From NCBI RefSeq assembly GCF_000004075.3, contig NW_022279550.1:299066-363065 (forward strand): DNA of 64,000 nucleotides. Direction: 5' to 3'. The position numbers and the translations under genes are program-made. Under the pieces are notes generated by a model. The model saw only the letters and a list, made by a program, of their open reading frames with translations, was not told where the DNA came from and did not search any database. Source of the DNA: Cucumis sativus (taxonomy: Eukaryota > Streptophyta > Magnoliopsida > Cucurbitales > Cucurbitaceae). Position 1 is the stretch's first letter. Each line of letters starts with the position of its first letter. Of this stretch, positions 23,201-34,539 are shown piece by piece.

Positions 23201-26200
23201 AAAAGGTCATTACTTAACTAAGAGGTCATGGGTTCGATCCATGGTGGCCATCTACCTAGGAAATAATTTTCTATGAGTTTCCTTGACAGCCAAATGTTGT
23301 AGGGTTAGGCGGGTTGTTCCGTGAGATTAGTTGAGGTTCGCGTAAGCTGGCCCGAACACTCATGGATATAAAAAGAAATATATGGTGGCAGACGAATACA
23401 TTTTTGGTTAGACACTTGGATTGTTGATTCTTCTCTAAAAGTTGATATTCCTTTTCTATTCAACATAGGTTCTCCCTCCAATTGTTTGGTTTATGATAAT
23501 TGGGATGGTAATTTTCGTTCATGGAACATTATCTTTCGATCATCGCTCATAGATGAAGATCGTTCAAAGATGAGATTCTTGTTTCTCGGATCTTTACAGG
23601 TAAAAAAGTGAAATTTGGAAGTCTGGGACTCTTAAAAGAATCAACATTCTTATTTGGATAATGAGTTCTGGATTGCAGAATTGTTTTGAGCTTTCTTGAA
23701 AGAAATCTTCCTTTGCATTGCCATCACCTTTTATTTGCTTTCTTTGCATGAAGTATAGGGACACCTTGCAACATTTATTTTTTGATTCTATTTATTGAAG
23801 GCAATGTTGGTGGAAACCCTCCACGCATCCCACTATTGTTCCTTTATTAGTTGGTCTCAGATGTGGCATTAGCGTCCAAACTTTTGTGGTCTAATGTGGT
23901 CTAATGGGCTGAAAGAGTGCAACTAGAGAGTTCAAGTCTCTTCCTTAGGATGACCGTTTTGGTTCAGCTTGTCTGAAAGCCTCCCCTCATGATGTTCTTT
24001 CTCTAAAAGCTTGGCAAACTACTCTATTTGGGATATTTGTCTTAATTGGAATGCTTTAATGGAAGTGTCTGTTTCCTTTTAAAAAAAACTTTTGATTATA
24101 AGAACAATATCTATCGACATTCTGTTACGGGAAAAAATGTTGAGGTGGTCGCAACACTAAAAGAAAGATGATTTTTTTCTTCAAAAAAAGAAGGAAACAG
24201 AAGAAAAGAGAAAATAAGAAGTCCGTATTTCTCTTACCACCACAAAATTAGGAAACAAAAGAGGAGAAAGCCTGCAGCTACCATTCAGGTCGGTATTTCT
24301 CTTGTCCCATTGATGATAAAATTAAGTTTGTTCTAGTGTGTCACTTCTTGCTTTTAAAGTGTAAACTTGTCAAATTCTGAGGTTTTAGCTTCAGAATAAT
24401 TTGTCAGATCATTTTAATGTCCTAAGCAATGCCTTTTGGTCTTTTTGTACTCTAACCCCCCCCCCCCGGCACACACACACCAAATAAGGAAAATAATTGT
24501 CCAAAAATGGGTCCAGTTAGAGGTAGGACGGTGGTCTGGCTTGGCGGGAGTTCTTAGTTAGAGTAGATTATGGATTATGTAAGGAATCATTATGGATGCA
24601 GTAGGTCGATTAATATAAAATAAAATAACACTAACAGCAACAATAGTCACGAGCCTCCTTTTGTTTGGTTGAGGCATAAATCCTGAGACACCTCAAAGCC
24701 CTCTTGCTAAAGGCTTATGGTTAACATTCAGGGAGAGGAAAAGGAAATGTAATTAGTAGAACTTCTTGCTTTTCTGTAAAGTTGGGTTGCAGTAATCATT
24801 CTCATTCCATGAGAAGCTTGGCAGGATTGACAATTCTGAAATTCACTTTGTAGACTGTCTTCCTCAAGACAAGACGAGGATTTGTTCGTATAGCGATGGA
24901 GATGGGTACACCACTGGTCCCAGTTTTCTGCTTTGGTCAGGTATTTTTCTAATGTTTTCGTAGTGTTATATTTCTCGTGCTATAATTTGTATTTTAAAAT
25001 TTGATTTTGATCAGTTTCCTCCAAATTCATGTAGTCAAGTGTCTATCAATGGTGGAAACCTGGTGGTAAGTTTTTCTCCAATTTTCAAGAGCAATCAAGT
25101 TCACACCAATTGTCTTCTGGGGAGTTTTTGGGTATGTGTATATTTTCTCGCCGAGTCTTCACAAATATCATGCTCTTCTCTTATCTTACCATGCTGTTCT
25201 TGTCCATCTTGCTAAAAAAGAAAGAGCACGTCTTGTTAAATGGTTGCGTGGTTGCATTGTTGTATGATTGTATCTAGATTATTGCTTTTAGGAGTCTACT
25301 TTAAATATATGTATTTTTAGTCATTATATCATCAATTGTGCACAAAACTTCTAGCTTCGGAGTCGAAGCTCTATTATGTGCTCATAACACAAACACTCCA
25401 TTTTAGTTAGTGTCTAGTGTCGGACACAGACAAACACCTGTCCAACATGAAAATTTACATGTCCTATTCTTATTTGTTGTTTTCAATTTTAAACATGCGG
25501 GCCATGTTTGGGATACTTCCTGGACACGTCTAAACAATTCTTTTAAAGAATAAAGACAAAACAGCCCAACCTTTCTTGTTGCGAATTTAAAGCCCAAATC
25601 AATTATATGTTGAAAGATGGGGGAAGCCCCTTTTTAAAACCAGATTTTCTTTAAAAAACTGAAGTTAGGAACCTTGGGTTTCATCTCTTATAATTGTTAA
25701 TTAACTTCATTCTTAAATCATCCATTGACCTAAAAGTTTAAGTTGACGATGGAAGACAAATTTAATATTATGTCATCTAACACTCACCCTCACTTGTGGG
25801 TCTGTAATTTGTAGAAGACCCATTCTTGCCCTTCACTTCATAGGGATACTCTCCTGCAATCAGGGATGCCTATTGTAGGCTTTTGTTGAACCTTCTAGGA
25901 GTTGCATAGACTGCAACTTGAGGCAAGCTGAGTTTGGGTGTCATTAACAACCATGTAATTGCTCAACTGTTCAGGATTTATGATTATTGTTATTATTTTC
26001 TTTTGTGTATTTCCCTTTCGCAGGTTTTTTGAAATCTATTTATTTTTCTACCTAAAAGGTCATTATGTACTCTGAATTATTATATTTAATAAATATAAAA
26101 TTAACAGGTGCCATTAACAACCTCGTAATTGCTCAACAATTCAGGATGTCAGTGTTGACACTGCACAGTCAATATTGAATTATATATTTAGTTATTTTTT

Positions 26201-27018
26201 TGGGAAATTGGACCGGGCAAAACTAACTTCGCGCCAGCCTTGGGCTTTAGTTTGGTAAAAATGTTGTATACATGCAATTTATTTTGAGAAATTTGCCTCA
26301 AGAGGAGGAGGAACAAGATGATCCATGAAAAAGTTCAATAGTATGTTATAACATTGGGATCAAGTGTGTTGGTTGGTGATCTTTGGTTTTGTTCGTAAGT
26401 TAATCTATCTAGTTCTAATTTCATCGTTACCTGCCTATCATTGAATATTGTTGTGTTTTCAGATCGCCTCTTCCTTATAGGCGGCAGATGCATGTGGTGG
26501 TGGGAAGACCCATTGAGGTGAAGAAAAATCCAAATCCAACGAGTGATGAGGTAGGTGTCTCAAAGGTCCATTAACAATTTAACATATATGCTAGAATGAT
26601 TGCAATTCTTTACGAACGTTTAAGCATACATAATATTGACGTCAAAGAATCTCTCTTTTTGGTCCTCTATGGAACTCCACCGCCCAACTTTGTTTGGCTA
26701 GATGAGTGCTGAGAAAGAGAGGTAGTGGGGGAGCTGAGGGGTCAAAACTAGTTGCCTTACTTTTTGAATTTAACAATCATAAGTAGGATTCAAACCGATT
26801 GTTTGAGTAAGTTCTTTAGAATTATCTGCTTAGGGGGATCATTTACCAAGTCCTGTATTTCATTATTCTTACAACTATCATGGTAAGTCCCATATCTCTT
26901 ACATGGTTTTTATCAGGTGCTTGATTTACACGGTCGGTTTGTTGAAGCACTCGAAAGTATGTTTGAAAGGTATAAAGGACAGCTTGGCTATGATGATCTG
27001 CAGTTAAATGTCCTTTGA
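20218..27018 (+). CDS. DGAT2: Diacylglycerol O-acyltransferase 2 (DGAT2)
   Basis: ER membrane enzyme that adds an acyl-CoA to diacylglycerol, the last step of triacylglycerol synthesis. Exons: 20218-20414, 20504-20578, 20681-20766, 21704-21810, 21897-22052, 24854-24940, 25035-25131, 26463-26550, 26917-27018. The sum is 995 nt, one short of 332 codons; a 331-residue protein is expected. Two N-terminal membrane segments (about 34-60 and 63-78) are followed by [13 protein letters not shown] (EPHS at 124-127, the plant form of the catalytic HPHG), [33 protein letters not shown] and [12 protein letters not shown]. The missing base is in the T run at 25082-25085 of exon 7, after which the literal frame leaves the family sequence; all other exons are clean. 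Intron 5 (2.8 kb) holds a LINE with a nested SINE. Start choice is affected by upstream ATGs at 20201-20213. Confidence 0.93.
20767..21703 (+). other. DGAT2 intron 3
   Basis: 937-bp intron, T-rich, with no recognisable element. The 103-residue frame at 21133-21444 and the 62-residue frame at 21528-21716 show no known domain. Confidence 0.6.
22440..22530 (+). repeat. Dispersed LINE-like 3' end, copy 5
   Basis: Plus-strand copy in DGAT2 intron 5: CTTGTACTTTGAGCTTTTGT, then TTATTAATATATTAATGAAA and GAGGTTGTTTCCTTTTC followed by an A-rich end. Confidence 0.5.
23160..23396 (+). mobile_element. tRNA-derived SINE (Au-like) with 16-bp target-site duplication
   Basis: The element body runs from about 23176 to 23380. 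It shows a pol III box A-like block (TGGGTTGGCCTAATGTGT, 23182-23199), a box B (GGGTTCGATCC, 23230-23240) and a tail with the Au-family-like block CGTAAGCTGGCCCGAACACT. The flanks TATGGTGGCAGATGAA (23160-23175) and TATGGTGGCAGACGAA (23381-23396) match at 15 of 16 bases, a clear target-site duplication. It is inserted in a LINE remnant; the sequence just before and after reads as one LINE. Confidence 0.88.
23397..24090 (+). mobile_element. LINE ORF2 C-terminal remnant (zf-RVT region)
   Basis: Broken frames encode pieces typical of plant LINE ORF2 ends: [10 protein letters not shown], then a cysteine/histidine block near 23710-23820 reading [17 protein letters not shown]...CW, the zf-RVT pattern. 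The piece ends near 24050-24090 with TTTAATGGAAGTGTCTGTTT and CCTTTTAAAA, the 3' end motif repeated elsewhere here. Upstream sequence before the SINE at 23160 probably belongs to it. Non-functional. Confidence 0.65.
25132..26462 (+). other. DGAT2 intron 7 with repeat pieces
   Basis: 1.3 kb. It holds a stretch with GTGTCGGACAC (about 25415) that recurs in ARID intron 2 (29850-30240) and a truncated TRIM (25711-25820). No coding content. Confidence 0.55.
25711..25820 (-). mobile_element. Truncated TRIM copy
   Basis: Read on the minus strand, 25711-25781 is a terminal repeat of the family at 7909-8167 (TGTTAGATGACATAATATTA at its start), preceded by a polypurine-like GTGAGGGTGAG tract and a CCCACAAGTG-like interior piece. 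No primer site or second repeat is found, so the copy is truncated. Confidence 0.6.
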
Positions 27019-28791
27019 TTAAAGGTTGAGAGATTTATTTGGTCCAACTTCAATCAATCCTGTACTCATCTCTTGTATTCAAGAATATCTGTAGCAATGA
27101 TCGGAGTGCCCATTATTATACATTCGAGATCTTTTGGCAAATGATGTGGGGTCCAGCAGAATAGAAAACCAGGGTTTTAAATCTTTGAGAATAATACACT
27201 TAAATGGAATTCGAATTCAGTTATGAAATGTTGTAGGATAAACCAACCCTTGTTGAATTAGAAATGATGATCATAAGATGGTTCGATTAATAATTTAATC
27301 TTTAATATTTTGTAGTCGGATGCTATAATGGTTTACAAATTGAAGGTTTTAACTCAAACCATGCTCGAAAACTTCGAGGATGGTGATTTTAGAAAAATAA
27401 TAAATCACTAACAGTTGAATTTTGAAGCATTGTAGGATGAAATATATGTTTCGAATTTTCTTTTATTTTCAATATGTGCATTCTTACCTCAATATCAATC
27501 TGCATGTTATTGATCTAACAATAAAATAAATTAATAAAAATATATATTTACTATAATTATTTTTTAAAAAATAAACTTTCAAATATAAATACCACTTTAG
27601 CAATACAATGGTTCTAAAATCGCTTTTTGTATTAAATTGAAAATTAATTTTAAGAGTTTGTTATCAATTATAGATTTGATTTTTGAGAAAGGGTAGTTTA
27701 GATATGATTTTAAAAAAATTGATCGAATTTTAAACAGGTAGTAAGCTTTTTAAATTAATCTTCATAATTTAGAATTGATCTTTATAACCCTTATGTTTGA
27801 TTCAAGGTTAATTTAAAGTTGTCTAGTTATTCATTTATTTTCTATTTGAGAAACAATTATTTAATTAATTAATTACAGTATAAATGTACTTCTATTTATT
27901 TTATTTTATAACTCATATACCTTTATATATATATATATATATATATAAAAGAATTTACGAAAACCATCTAACTCGGATATAATAATAGAAGCATTGCATT
28001 TTAACAGAAGAATGGTATGCGGTAATATTGAGGCCATCGATGTTTCGCAACCACTTGTGGAGGTCCAAGTTCTGATGGCGATCGCTCTCCTTCAAGGCGT
28101 GCACCTCCTGCGCGAGATAAACTAGAAATAGACAACCTCCAATTCAAATTTCTGAAGAATCACGTTATTGAAACGGACAATCGGATTGGAAACGGTATCA
28201 TATAGGTGTGATTTTTAGGGTTTCTTTCTGGGTTGCATGTTCGTAAAATTACAACCACACATCAAATCAGCAATTTCAGGTTTGAATCCCCAAGCATGCA
28301 GCTCCTTCTCTTTTCCAGATTAACCCATTAGCATCTGCATCTCATACCGTTTCCCCGTCTTCTCCCCCTCAAAATGCATATCATATAATACTACCTTGTC
28401 TCTCTTTTTCGTCAATTTTAGGAAAATGTGTGCATGCTGTTCCGTTTATTTGATTCGATTGATGCAGGGAGGGCACGAGAAGCGAATCTTAGGGTTAGGT
28501 TTTTCCATAAAAGTTAAGATGAGGATCATGGGTTGAGCGTTTTGTATAGGAAGTTGCTGTCATCTACCGAGTATTGATACTTTCATGTCTTATTTCTCAT
28601 AGACGCCAACTCCTTTTTACGGATTTCTGGGTTGGGTTTCCCTTTTATTAAGTGCAGCATTTTTTTCCCCTTATCTGTCTTCTGAAAATTACGTGTTGCA
28701 TTCTTTCCTTCATTTCTTAAACTTTCTTCTGGAAACCTAACTTCCATTAGTATTTACTTGTAGGATTCTGATTCTTCCGTTGGAACTGAAG
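27019..28791 (+). other. Spacer between DGAT2 and ARID gene, with ARID 5' region
   Basis: The first part is the DGAT2 3' flank. A (TA)n tract lies at about 27923-27946. From about 28000 GC content rises and leader-like sequence begins; a possible UTR acceptor, TTGATGCAG|GGAGGG, is at about 28468, so at least one 5' UTR intron is likely. No other gene seen. Confidence 0.5.
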
Positions 28792-31700
28792 ATGTGTGAC
28801 GCGAAGGAGAAACAGGAATCTGTACAAGATGTGTCAACTGCTTTAAGTGAAGGAAACCAAGTTAATGCAAAAGAAGATGAGCTCCATGATTCTCTCTCTG
28901 TGCCAGCTGAGGCAACTCCAAACTCTTGCGAAAAAGAGATTGATTCACCTGGAACTTGTGTACAGGAAATTGTACCTCTTGAGGATAATTTAGAAAAACC
29001 TACAATTCTTCAGCAATCCAATCAAATTTCTGGGCATTCACTTCCCATGGATTATGACCAAGAGTTGGATAAGTCTGTTGCAGAACCTGCTTCCGATGTC
29101 AAGTCTGGCCCTGTTGAGTTACCCTCGAGGGATCTAGATGCTGCTGTTTCCAGCTCTCCCCTAGAAACTGTTCAGTCCTCCATAGATGCCAAATCTGAGG
29201 CCTCTAAGATGCCTGAAATTAAAACCTGTTCTCTTGATGATGCTTCAACAGTGAGTCACGATGAACCTGTAACTCCCCATCCAGTGTCATCTTGTGTAAA
29301 AGCTGAAACAGAAAATGCCATAGAATTGAAGGTCAATGAAGACATTGTTACTACACCACATAATGGGGATTCAAACATGAATCACTCGTTTCTTTTGGAT
29401 GAAAATCATATTGCTGAAGGTAGTGAATCAGGAACAGAAGAAGAGCAATCTGCTTTCATGAAGGAGCTTGAGAACTTCTTCAGAGAAAGAAGCTTGGAAT
29501 TCAAACCTCCTAAGTTCTATGGAGAGGGTCTGAATTGCCTCAAGTAATATTTTTATTCTTCTTTACTGTAGCATGATTTACATCATCCAATAGGAAATGG
29601 AGTTCTCAGCTCACATTTTGAACTTTTTATTATAAGGTTGTGGAGGGCTGTGACTAGATTGGGAGGCTATGACAAGGTATTTTTTGTTCTTTCTGTAATG
29701 ACCACAATGTTTCTTGCTTCAATGATGACATGTTTGGATCGTGTGAAATCTAATATAAATATTTCAAAGATGCTTTTAGTTCCCATGTGACTTTTTGTTT
29801 AGGGCTTAAGCTGCCTCGTACACATTGAGGCTATAAAATGCATTTGAGTTAGCACGGACACTTTAGTTTGGATAGTGTGTTCGTGTCGGACACTTGGACA
29901 CTTTGACACTTGGTGGACACCTTTTGTACCTTTTTAGTGCAGCAAATGTATTAGATTTGCATAGAACATTCATTGATTAGACTAAAAAGGCGTATATATG
30001 ACAATGATAATAACTTTTGGGCATGGAATACATCAAGCTCAGTTTTTTAAGCATATAAATGCATCAATTCATTTACTATGAATTTTCTTTTACTATAAAT
30101 ATGATATATATACTTTAAATATGAATATTTTAATAAATGTGTCCTTGCCTTGTCGTGTCCTAGATTTTTAAAATATGGTGTGTCGTCGTGTCCGCGTCAT
30201 GTCGTATTCATGTCTCGTATCTGTCTTCGTGCTTCTTTGGCTACTGTGCCTAAATTTAATGGTCGAGAAAATGAACATGGTATTTATATCTTCATGCAAA
30301 GTGTTTTAACTGCTCCCCTTCATCAACCTTAGGGCATAGGTAGTTAGGGGAGAAAATTGCGGGTGTATGATTTACTTTTTTATTTTGCTTTCTTCTCATG
30401 ATATTTCTTGTTTCATTTGATTCAATTGTTTTTTTGGCTCTGAAATCTTATTTTTGACACATCCATCACTGGCATCCTTTCTGGACAGGTGACTTCATGC
30501 AAGTTGTGGCGTCAAGTAGGAGAGTCTTTCAAGCCTCCAAAGTAAGGACACAATTGGTAGTCTAATATCAAAATTTTCCTACGTGTGACACTGAGGGAGA
30601 CAAGTTGCTGCTTTTCCCAATCATATTTTTCGAATTGTTAATTTAGCTTATGTTCTTTCACCTGTCTTTCTTATTGAGTAAAATTAGTTATAGTGCCTGA
30701 AATCTTGAACAGCATAGCCTAATGCCCAACCTAATTCCGGTTTACATTTATACTAAATCATTGTTGACAAATTCTTCAGGTAGTTTGAAGAATAAATGGT
30801 ATCATGGTATCTGAGTTGTAACATCTCCATTTTAGGAGGATTTTTCTTTATCTTTTACATTACCTCATCTTTCAGCCTATATATGATAAGCATTCTTTTT
30901 TTTTTGGTTCTACAGGACATGCACAACAGTTTCATGGACATTTCGAGGATTTTATGAGAAGGTGATGGCGAAAAGATATTTTCTTTGAATATTTGTGTAT
31001 TTCCATTGATGTATTTATATCCATCTTTTGTATGTGCATCCTATGGGATTTTCATAGTCACAGGTTTCTTACAAATAAAAGGTTAGGGGATTATTAATAC
31101 TTCTTGTGGGTCATTTGAAGTTTTGTAATGTAAATATAATCCATTGCACTTGTTTCAAATGGATGAAGTTTTAAATCCATGTTTTCTTTCTTACCATAGC
31201 AAGTATTTTTTCAATTTATTATCTGAGTTTTGTTGCACTCGTTTTACCCTTAGCTTTGTATCAAGGTGTCTCCAATCTCTATCTACTGCTTAGAAGCTCA
31301 TGGAAAGAGAAACGTATATAGTTGCATAAGTTATCTAACACAATACTTTTGGTTGTAACTTCTCAATTTTTTTTAGGCTCTTCTTGATTATGAGAGGCAT
31401 AAAACCAATGGTGGTGAACTTAGTGTACCTATTGCTTCCAACTCAGAACCGATGAGTATTGAAAACCAGGTATTGCAGAATTTCAAGCTCTGGACTTATA
31501 TTATTTTATTTCTTCATGACGAATAGCTAATATTTTTTGGGCAAATTTATTTCTGTTATATTTTATATATGATAGCTATTATGGTGTTTTTTGCTCGTAA
31601 GAGGTAAGAGAGTTGAAGGTTACATACAACGCATTTCATTTCATAGATTCAGGGCTAGTGACTGGTTTCAACTATTATTTAGTTTTTTTCACACTTTTAT

Positions 31701-33971
31701 ATGACTTGTGTTTAGCGATACTTGGTTATACCAAATTTGGATTTGAAAAAGGTTTTTAATTCACTATCAGAGGCTTACTCCCCATTTTCCTTGTTGAGCT
31801 TTTGCCTTACCTCTCCGTGAGGAAAAGGTCTTCTTTAGTCTTTTAAGACATTGGTCAGAGACTCCCAAATTTTGGTGGGAAATTGTGTCAGGCTTTGATA
31901 GATGATTGATATCTCTAGAAGCTTACTTATTCCGTAAAAGTACAACATTCCATCAAAGAAAATTTTCAATAGACAAATAGTGTTCAATAAAATCATTGGT
32001 ATTAGTCCTGCCAATAGCCACTGGCTAACCAAAAAGTGTATTTTCTTTGAATTTTTTAACGTCCATAGCTTAGATACGAACAAAAAGAAGCTGAATCATG
32101 AGGATGGGTTTGAGGAGCTAACCAAAGATCTGGAATAAGAGAAGACATCCAGTCCGAGGTCATCTTAAATGTTGCATATGTTAGATCATAAAAAATAGTG
32201 GGGGCTAGTTTTAGGAAGTATAGGTGTTATTTGTTAATAATGCTGGTGTTATTGATCCTGCTCATGTTTGTGTTATATTGCCCCGAGGAAATAGCATCCT
32301 GCTAATAATTGTTTGCCTCAAGGATATACCTAAGAGTCTAACTAGTACACGATTGAACAAATTAATGTACATACAGTCAAATTTCTTCAGTAATTTTATA
32401 CATCCTGATTTTCTCTCACACAACTTTAATCAGGGATCCGGATCAGGTAGAGCACGAAGAGATGCTGCTGCACGTGCCATGCAAGGTTGGCACTCACAAC
32501 GTCTTCTGGGAAATGGTGAAGTTAGTGACCCTATTATCAAGGTCTGGTGAATGCTGTGTTTCATGGATTGTTTTCTCTTGTGCATCCTCAATTTATTCCC
32601 TTACCATCCTTTTCCAATGGAGTATCATGTTTAATAATCTCTGTAGGACAAGAACTCACTCTCAATGCAGAAAAGGGAAAAACAACTAAAAAGCATTGGT
32701 AAGCTTCTTTTGTGTTCTTCACAGCTAGGATGGCTGCATATCTGTAATTCTTTCTTCCTCTGGTTACAACTATTATTAATAATTTTTGGTTGATGTAGGT
32801 CTTCTTAAACGTAAGAAACCATCTTACATGGAGCACTCCATGAAATCAGCACGTACAAAATCACCAAAACCACAGTTAGTAAACTCTTTATATGGATTTT
32901 TATTTGTGCATGTAAGAAAACATTGGATGGAATGTTGGTAAAAAAATTCCTGTTTGTGGCTTAGGTTGGACGTAGCAGTAGTTGATATTGGACAACCAGC
33001 CGACTGGGTCAAGGTCAATGTGCAGAAAACTGTAAGTTGCGGAAGTATGTTTTAATGAAAAACACCAGTAATAATGATCATAGAGCCAACTCACGTAGTT
33101 CCGTTCTTGTGGCAGAAAGATTGTTATGAGGTCTATGCATTAGTTCCTGGACTACTCCGCGAGGAGGTACATCATTTCTGTTTTATGCCTTTTCATCATT
33201 TGCAATGTGTACAGTTGTCATGGAGAAACCATTTAATTTGTTTTTCTATTTTATTTAATCAATAAAAACTTCTAAGAAGTTCAATGGACAACGTATTTGC
33301 TTGGGTTTTTTTTTTTTCTTGCAATGGTTAAGAGAGATGAGCATCTTCTATCTGTTTGCTGTTCTAGCAGCCTTTGGCTTGTGAGGCCTTGTGCTATGAG
33401 CTCAAGGCATCTTTACTTTTAACCTTTTTTTATTGTTTTGGTCTGAATTAGTACATATGTTTCAGTGTTGTCCGAGCAGTGTGTAAATCTTTTCCAAATT
33501 CTGTTTCTGCAGGTGCGTGTTCAGTCTGATCCGGCAGGACGCTTGGTCATTAGTGGTGACCCTGAACATCCTGATAATCCATGGGGTGTCACACCCTTCA
33601 AAAAGGTCCTTACTGACCGTAACTTTATTAAGAAGCAGTTTATTTTAGTAACCAGGATTACCCTCAACAATTTACATTATCGTTGAAATTTACAAGACTT
33701 CCTACGTTTTCTCACTCTAATCTGCTTTATTTCCCTAATTTCCTCACCTCGGACCTTCAAATTCTTTGCCTGGAAAGAGGCTGAAGAAATATTCAATGCG
33801 TGTTTTTCAACGATTAAAATTAATCTTGTGAATTTAGAAAAAATATTCAATGCTTATTTTTTATTGCAGGTGGTCAGCCTACCGTCAAGGATTGATCCAC
33901 ACCAGACTTCTGCCGTTGTCACCTTACATGGACAGTTGTTTGTTCGTGTTCCATTTGAACAGTTGGAATGA
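28792..33971 (+). CDS. ARID/BRIGHT and alpha-crystallin (HSP20-like) domain protein
   Basis: Nuclear AT-rich-DNA-binding protein like the Arabidopsis ARID proteins that end in an HSP20-like domain; as I recall, ARID2-4 of this type belong to PEAT chromatin complexes. Exons: 28792-29543, 29637-29676, 30489-30541, 30916-30961, 31377-31469, 32434-32541, 32647-32698, 32799-32874, 32965-33031, 33116-33166, 33513-33605, 33870-33971. The sum is 1533 nt, 510 residues, frame intact. Residues 1-215 are acidic and serine-rich, probably disordered. ARID is about 218-312 (FMKELENFFRERSLEFKPPK, LWRAVTRLGGYDKV, WTFRGFYEKALLDYE). A basic linker (SGRARRDAAARAMQGW, GLLKRKKPSY) follows, then the HSP20-like fold at about 407-510 (DWVKVNVQKT, YALVPGLLREEVRV, LHGQLFVRVPFEQLE). 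An ATG at 28792 is used; the codon at 28780 is TTG. No indels, unlike the neighbours. Confidence 0.93.
29677..30488 (+). repeat. ARID-gene intron 2 with TGTCCGTGTC-type dispersed repeat
   Basis: Stretches at about 29865-29930 (GTGTTCGTGTCGGACACTTG) and 30138-30230 (CCTTGTCGTGTCC, GTCGTCGTGTCCGCGTCATG) share GTGTC/GACAC word use with 25395-25520. A dispersed repeat is likely; ends and class were not determined. Confidence 0.4.
31470..32433 (+). other. ARID-gene intron 5
   Basis: 964 bp. Short frames (31835-32083 minus, 32224-32550 plus) carry no known domain; the latter runs into the real exon at 32434. No element could be named. Confidence 0.55.
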
Positions 33972-34539
33972 ATGCATTACATAACCACTCAACTGAAGCT
34001 CGATGTTCAAACCAATCTTGTAGTTTGACGTGTTAGTCTGTTTTATAATGTTAATACAGTTTGACAGTGGCAAAAGACCGTTTAGATAGGCAGGAAACAT
34101 GATTTTGTTTTGTTTTGTAAGATCTTTGATAGTGGTTAGCTAGTATCGAAAAGCTATTAATGTATCTTATGTGAACTCCTAATCTAAGTATCCTTTACGG
34201 CGTATTTATAGTAGCAAGGATACTACTGCTCATTTTTTCTTGTTGACGGTTGCATCATTTTAGCCCTAGGAAAAAGGAGTACACCAATTGGGAGTATACT
34301 GTAACAAATCTTGTAGATGACAGCATTGAAATAGGAAAGCAGATTGATCAGCGTCAATATTAAGCATGAACGTGATGATATTTTCATTTTCAAACAAACT
34401 AAGGTATGTAGTTCATATAAATTTAAAATAGAAATGTAAATATTTTATAACACTTAAAAGAAATCAACCAGAAAAGGATACTCTTGCAACGTGATGTAAC
34501 AATCAATATCCATTTAAAAAAATTAGAAGTTTACACATT

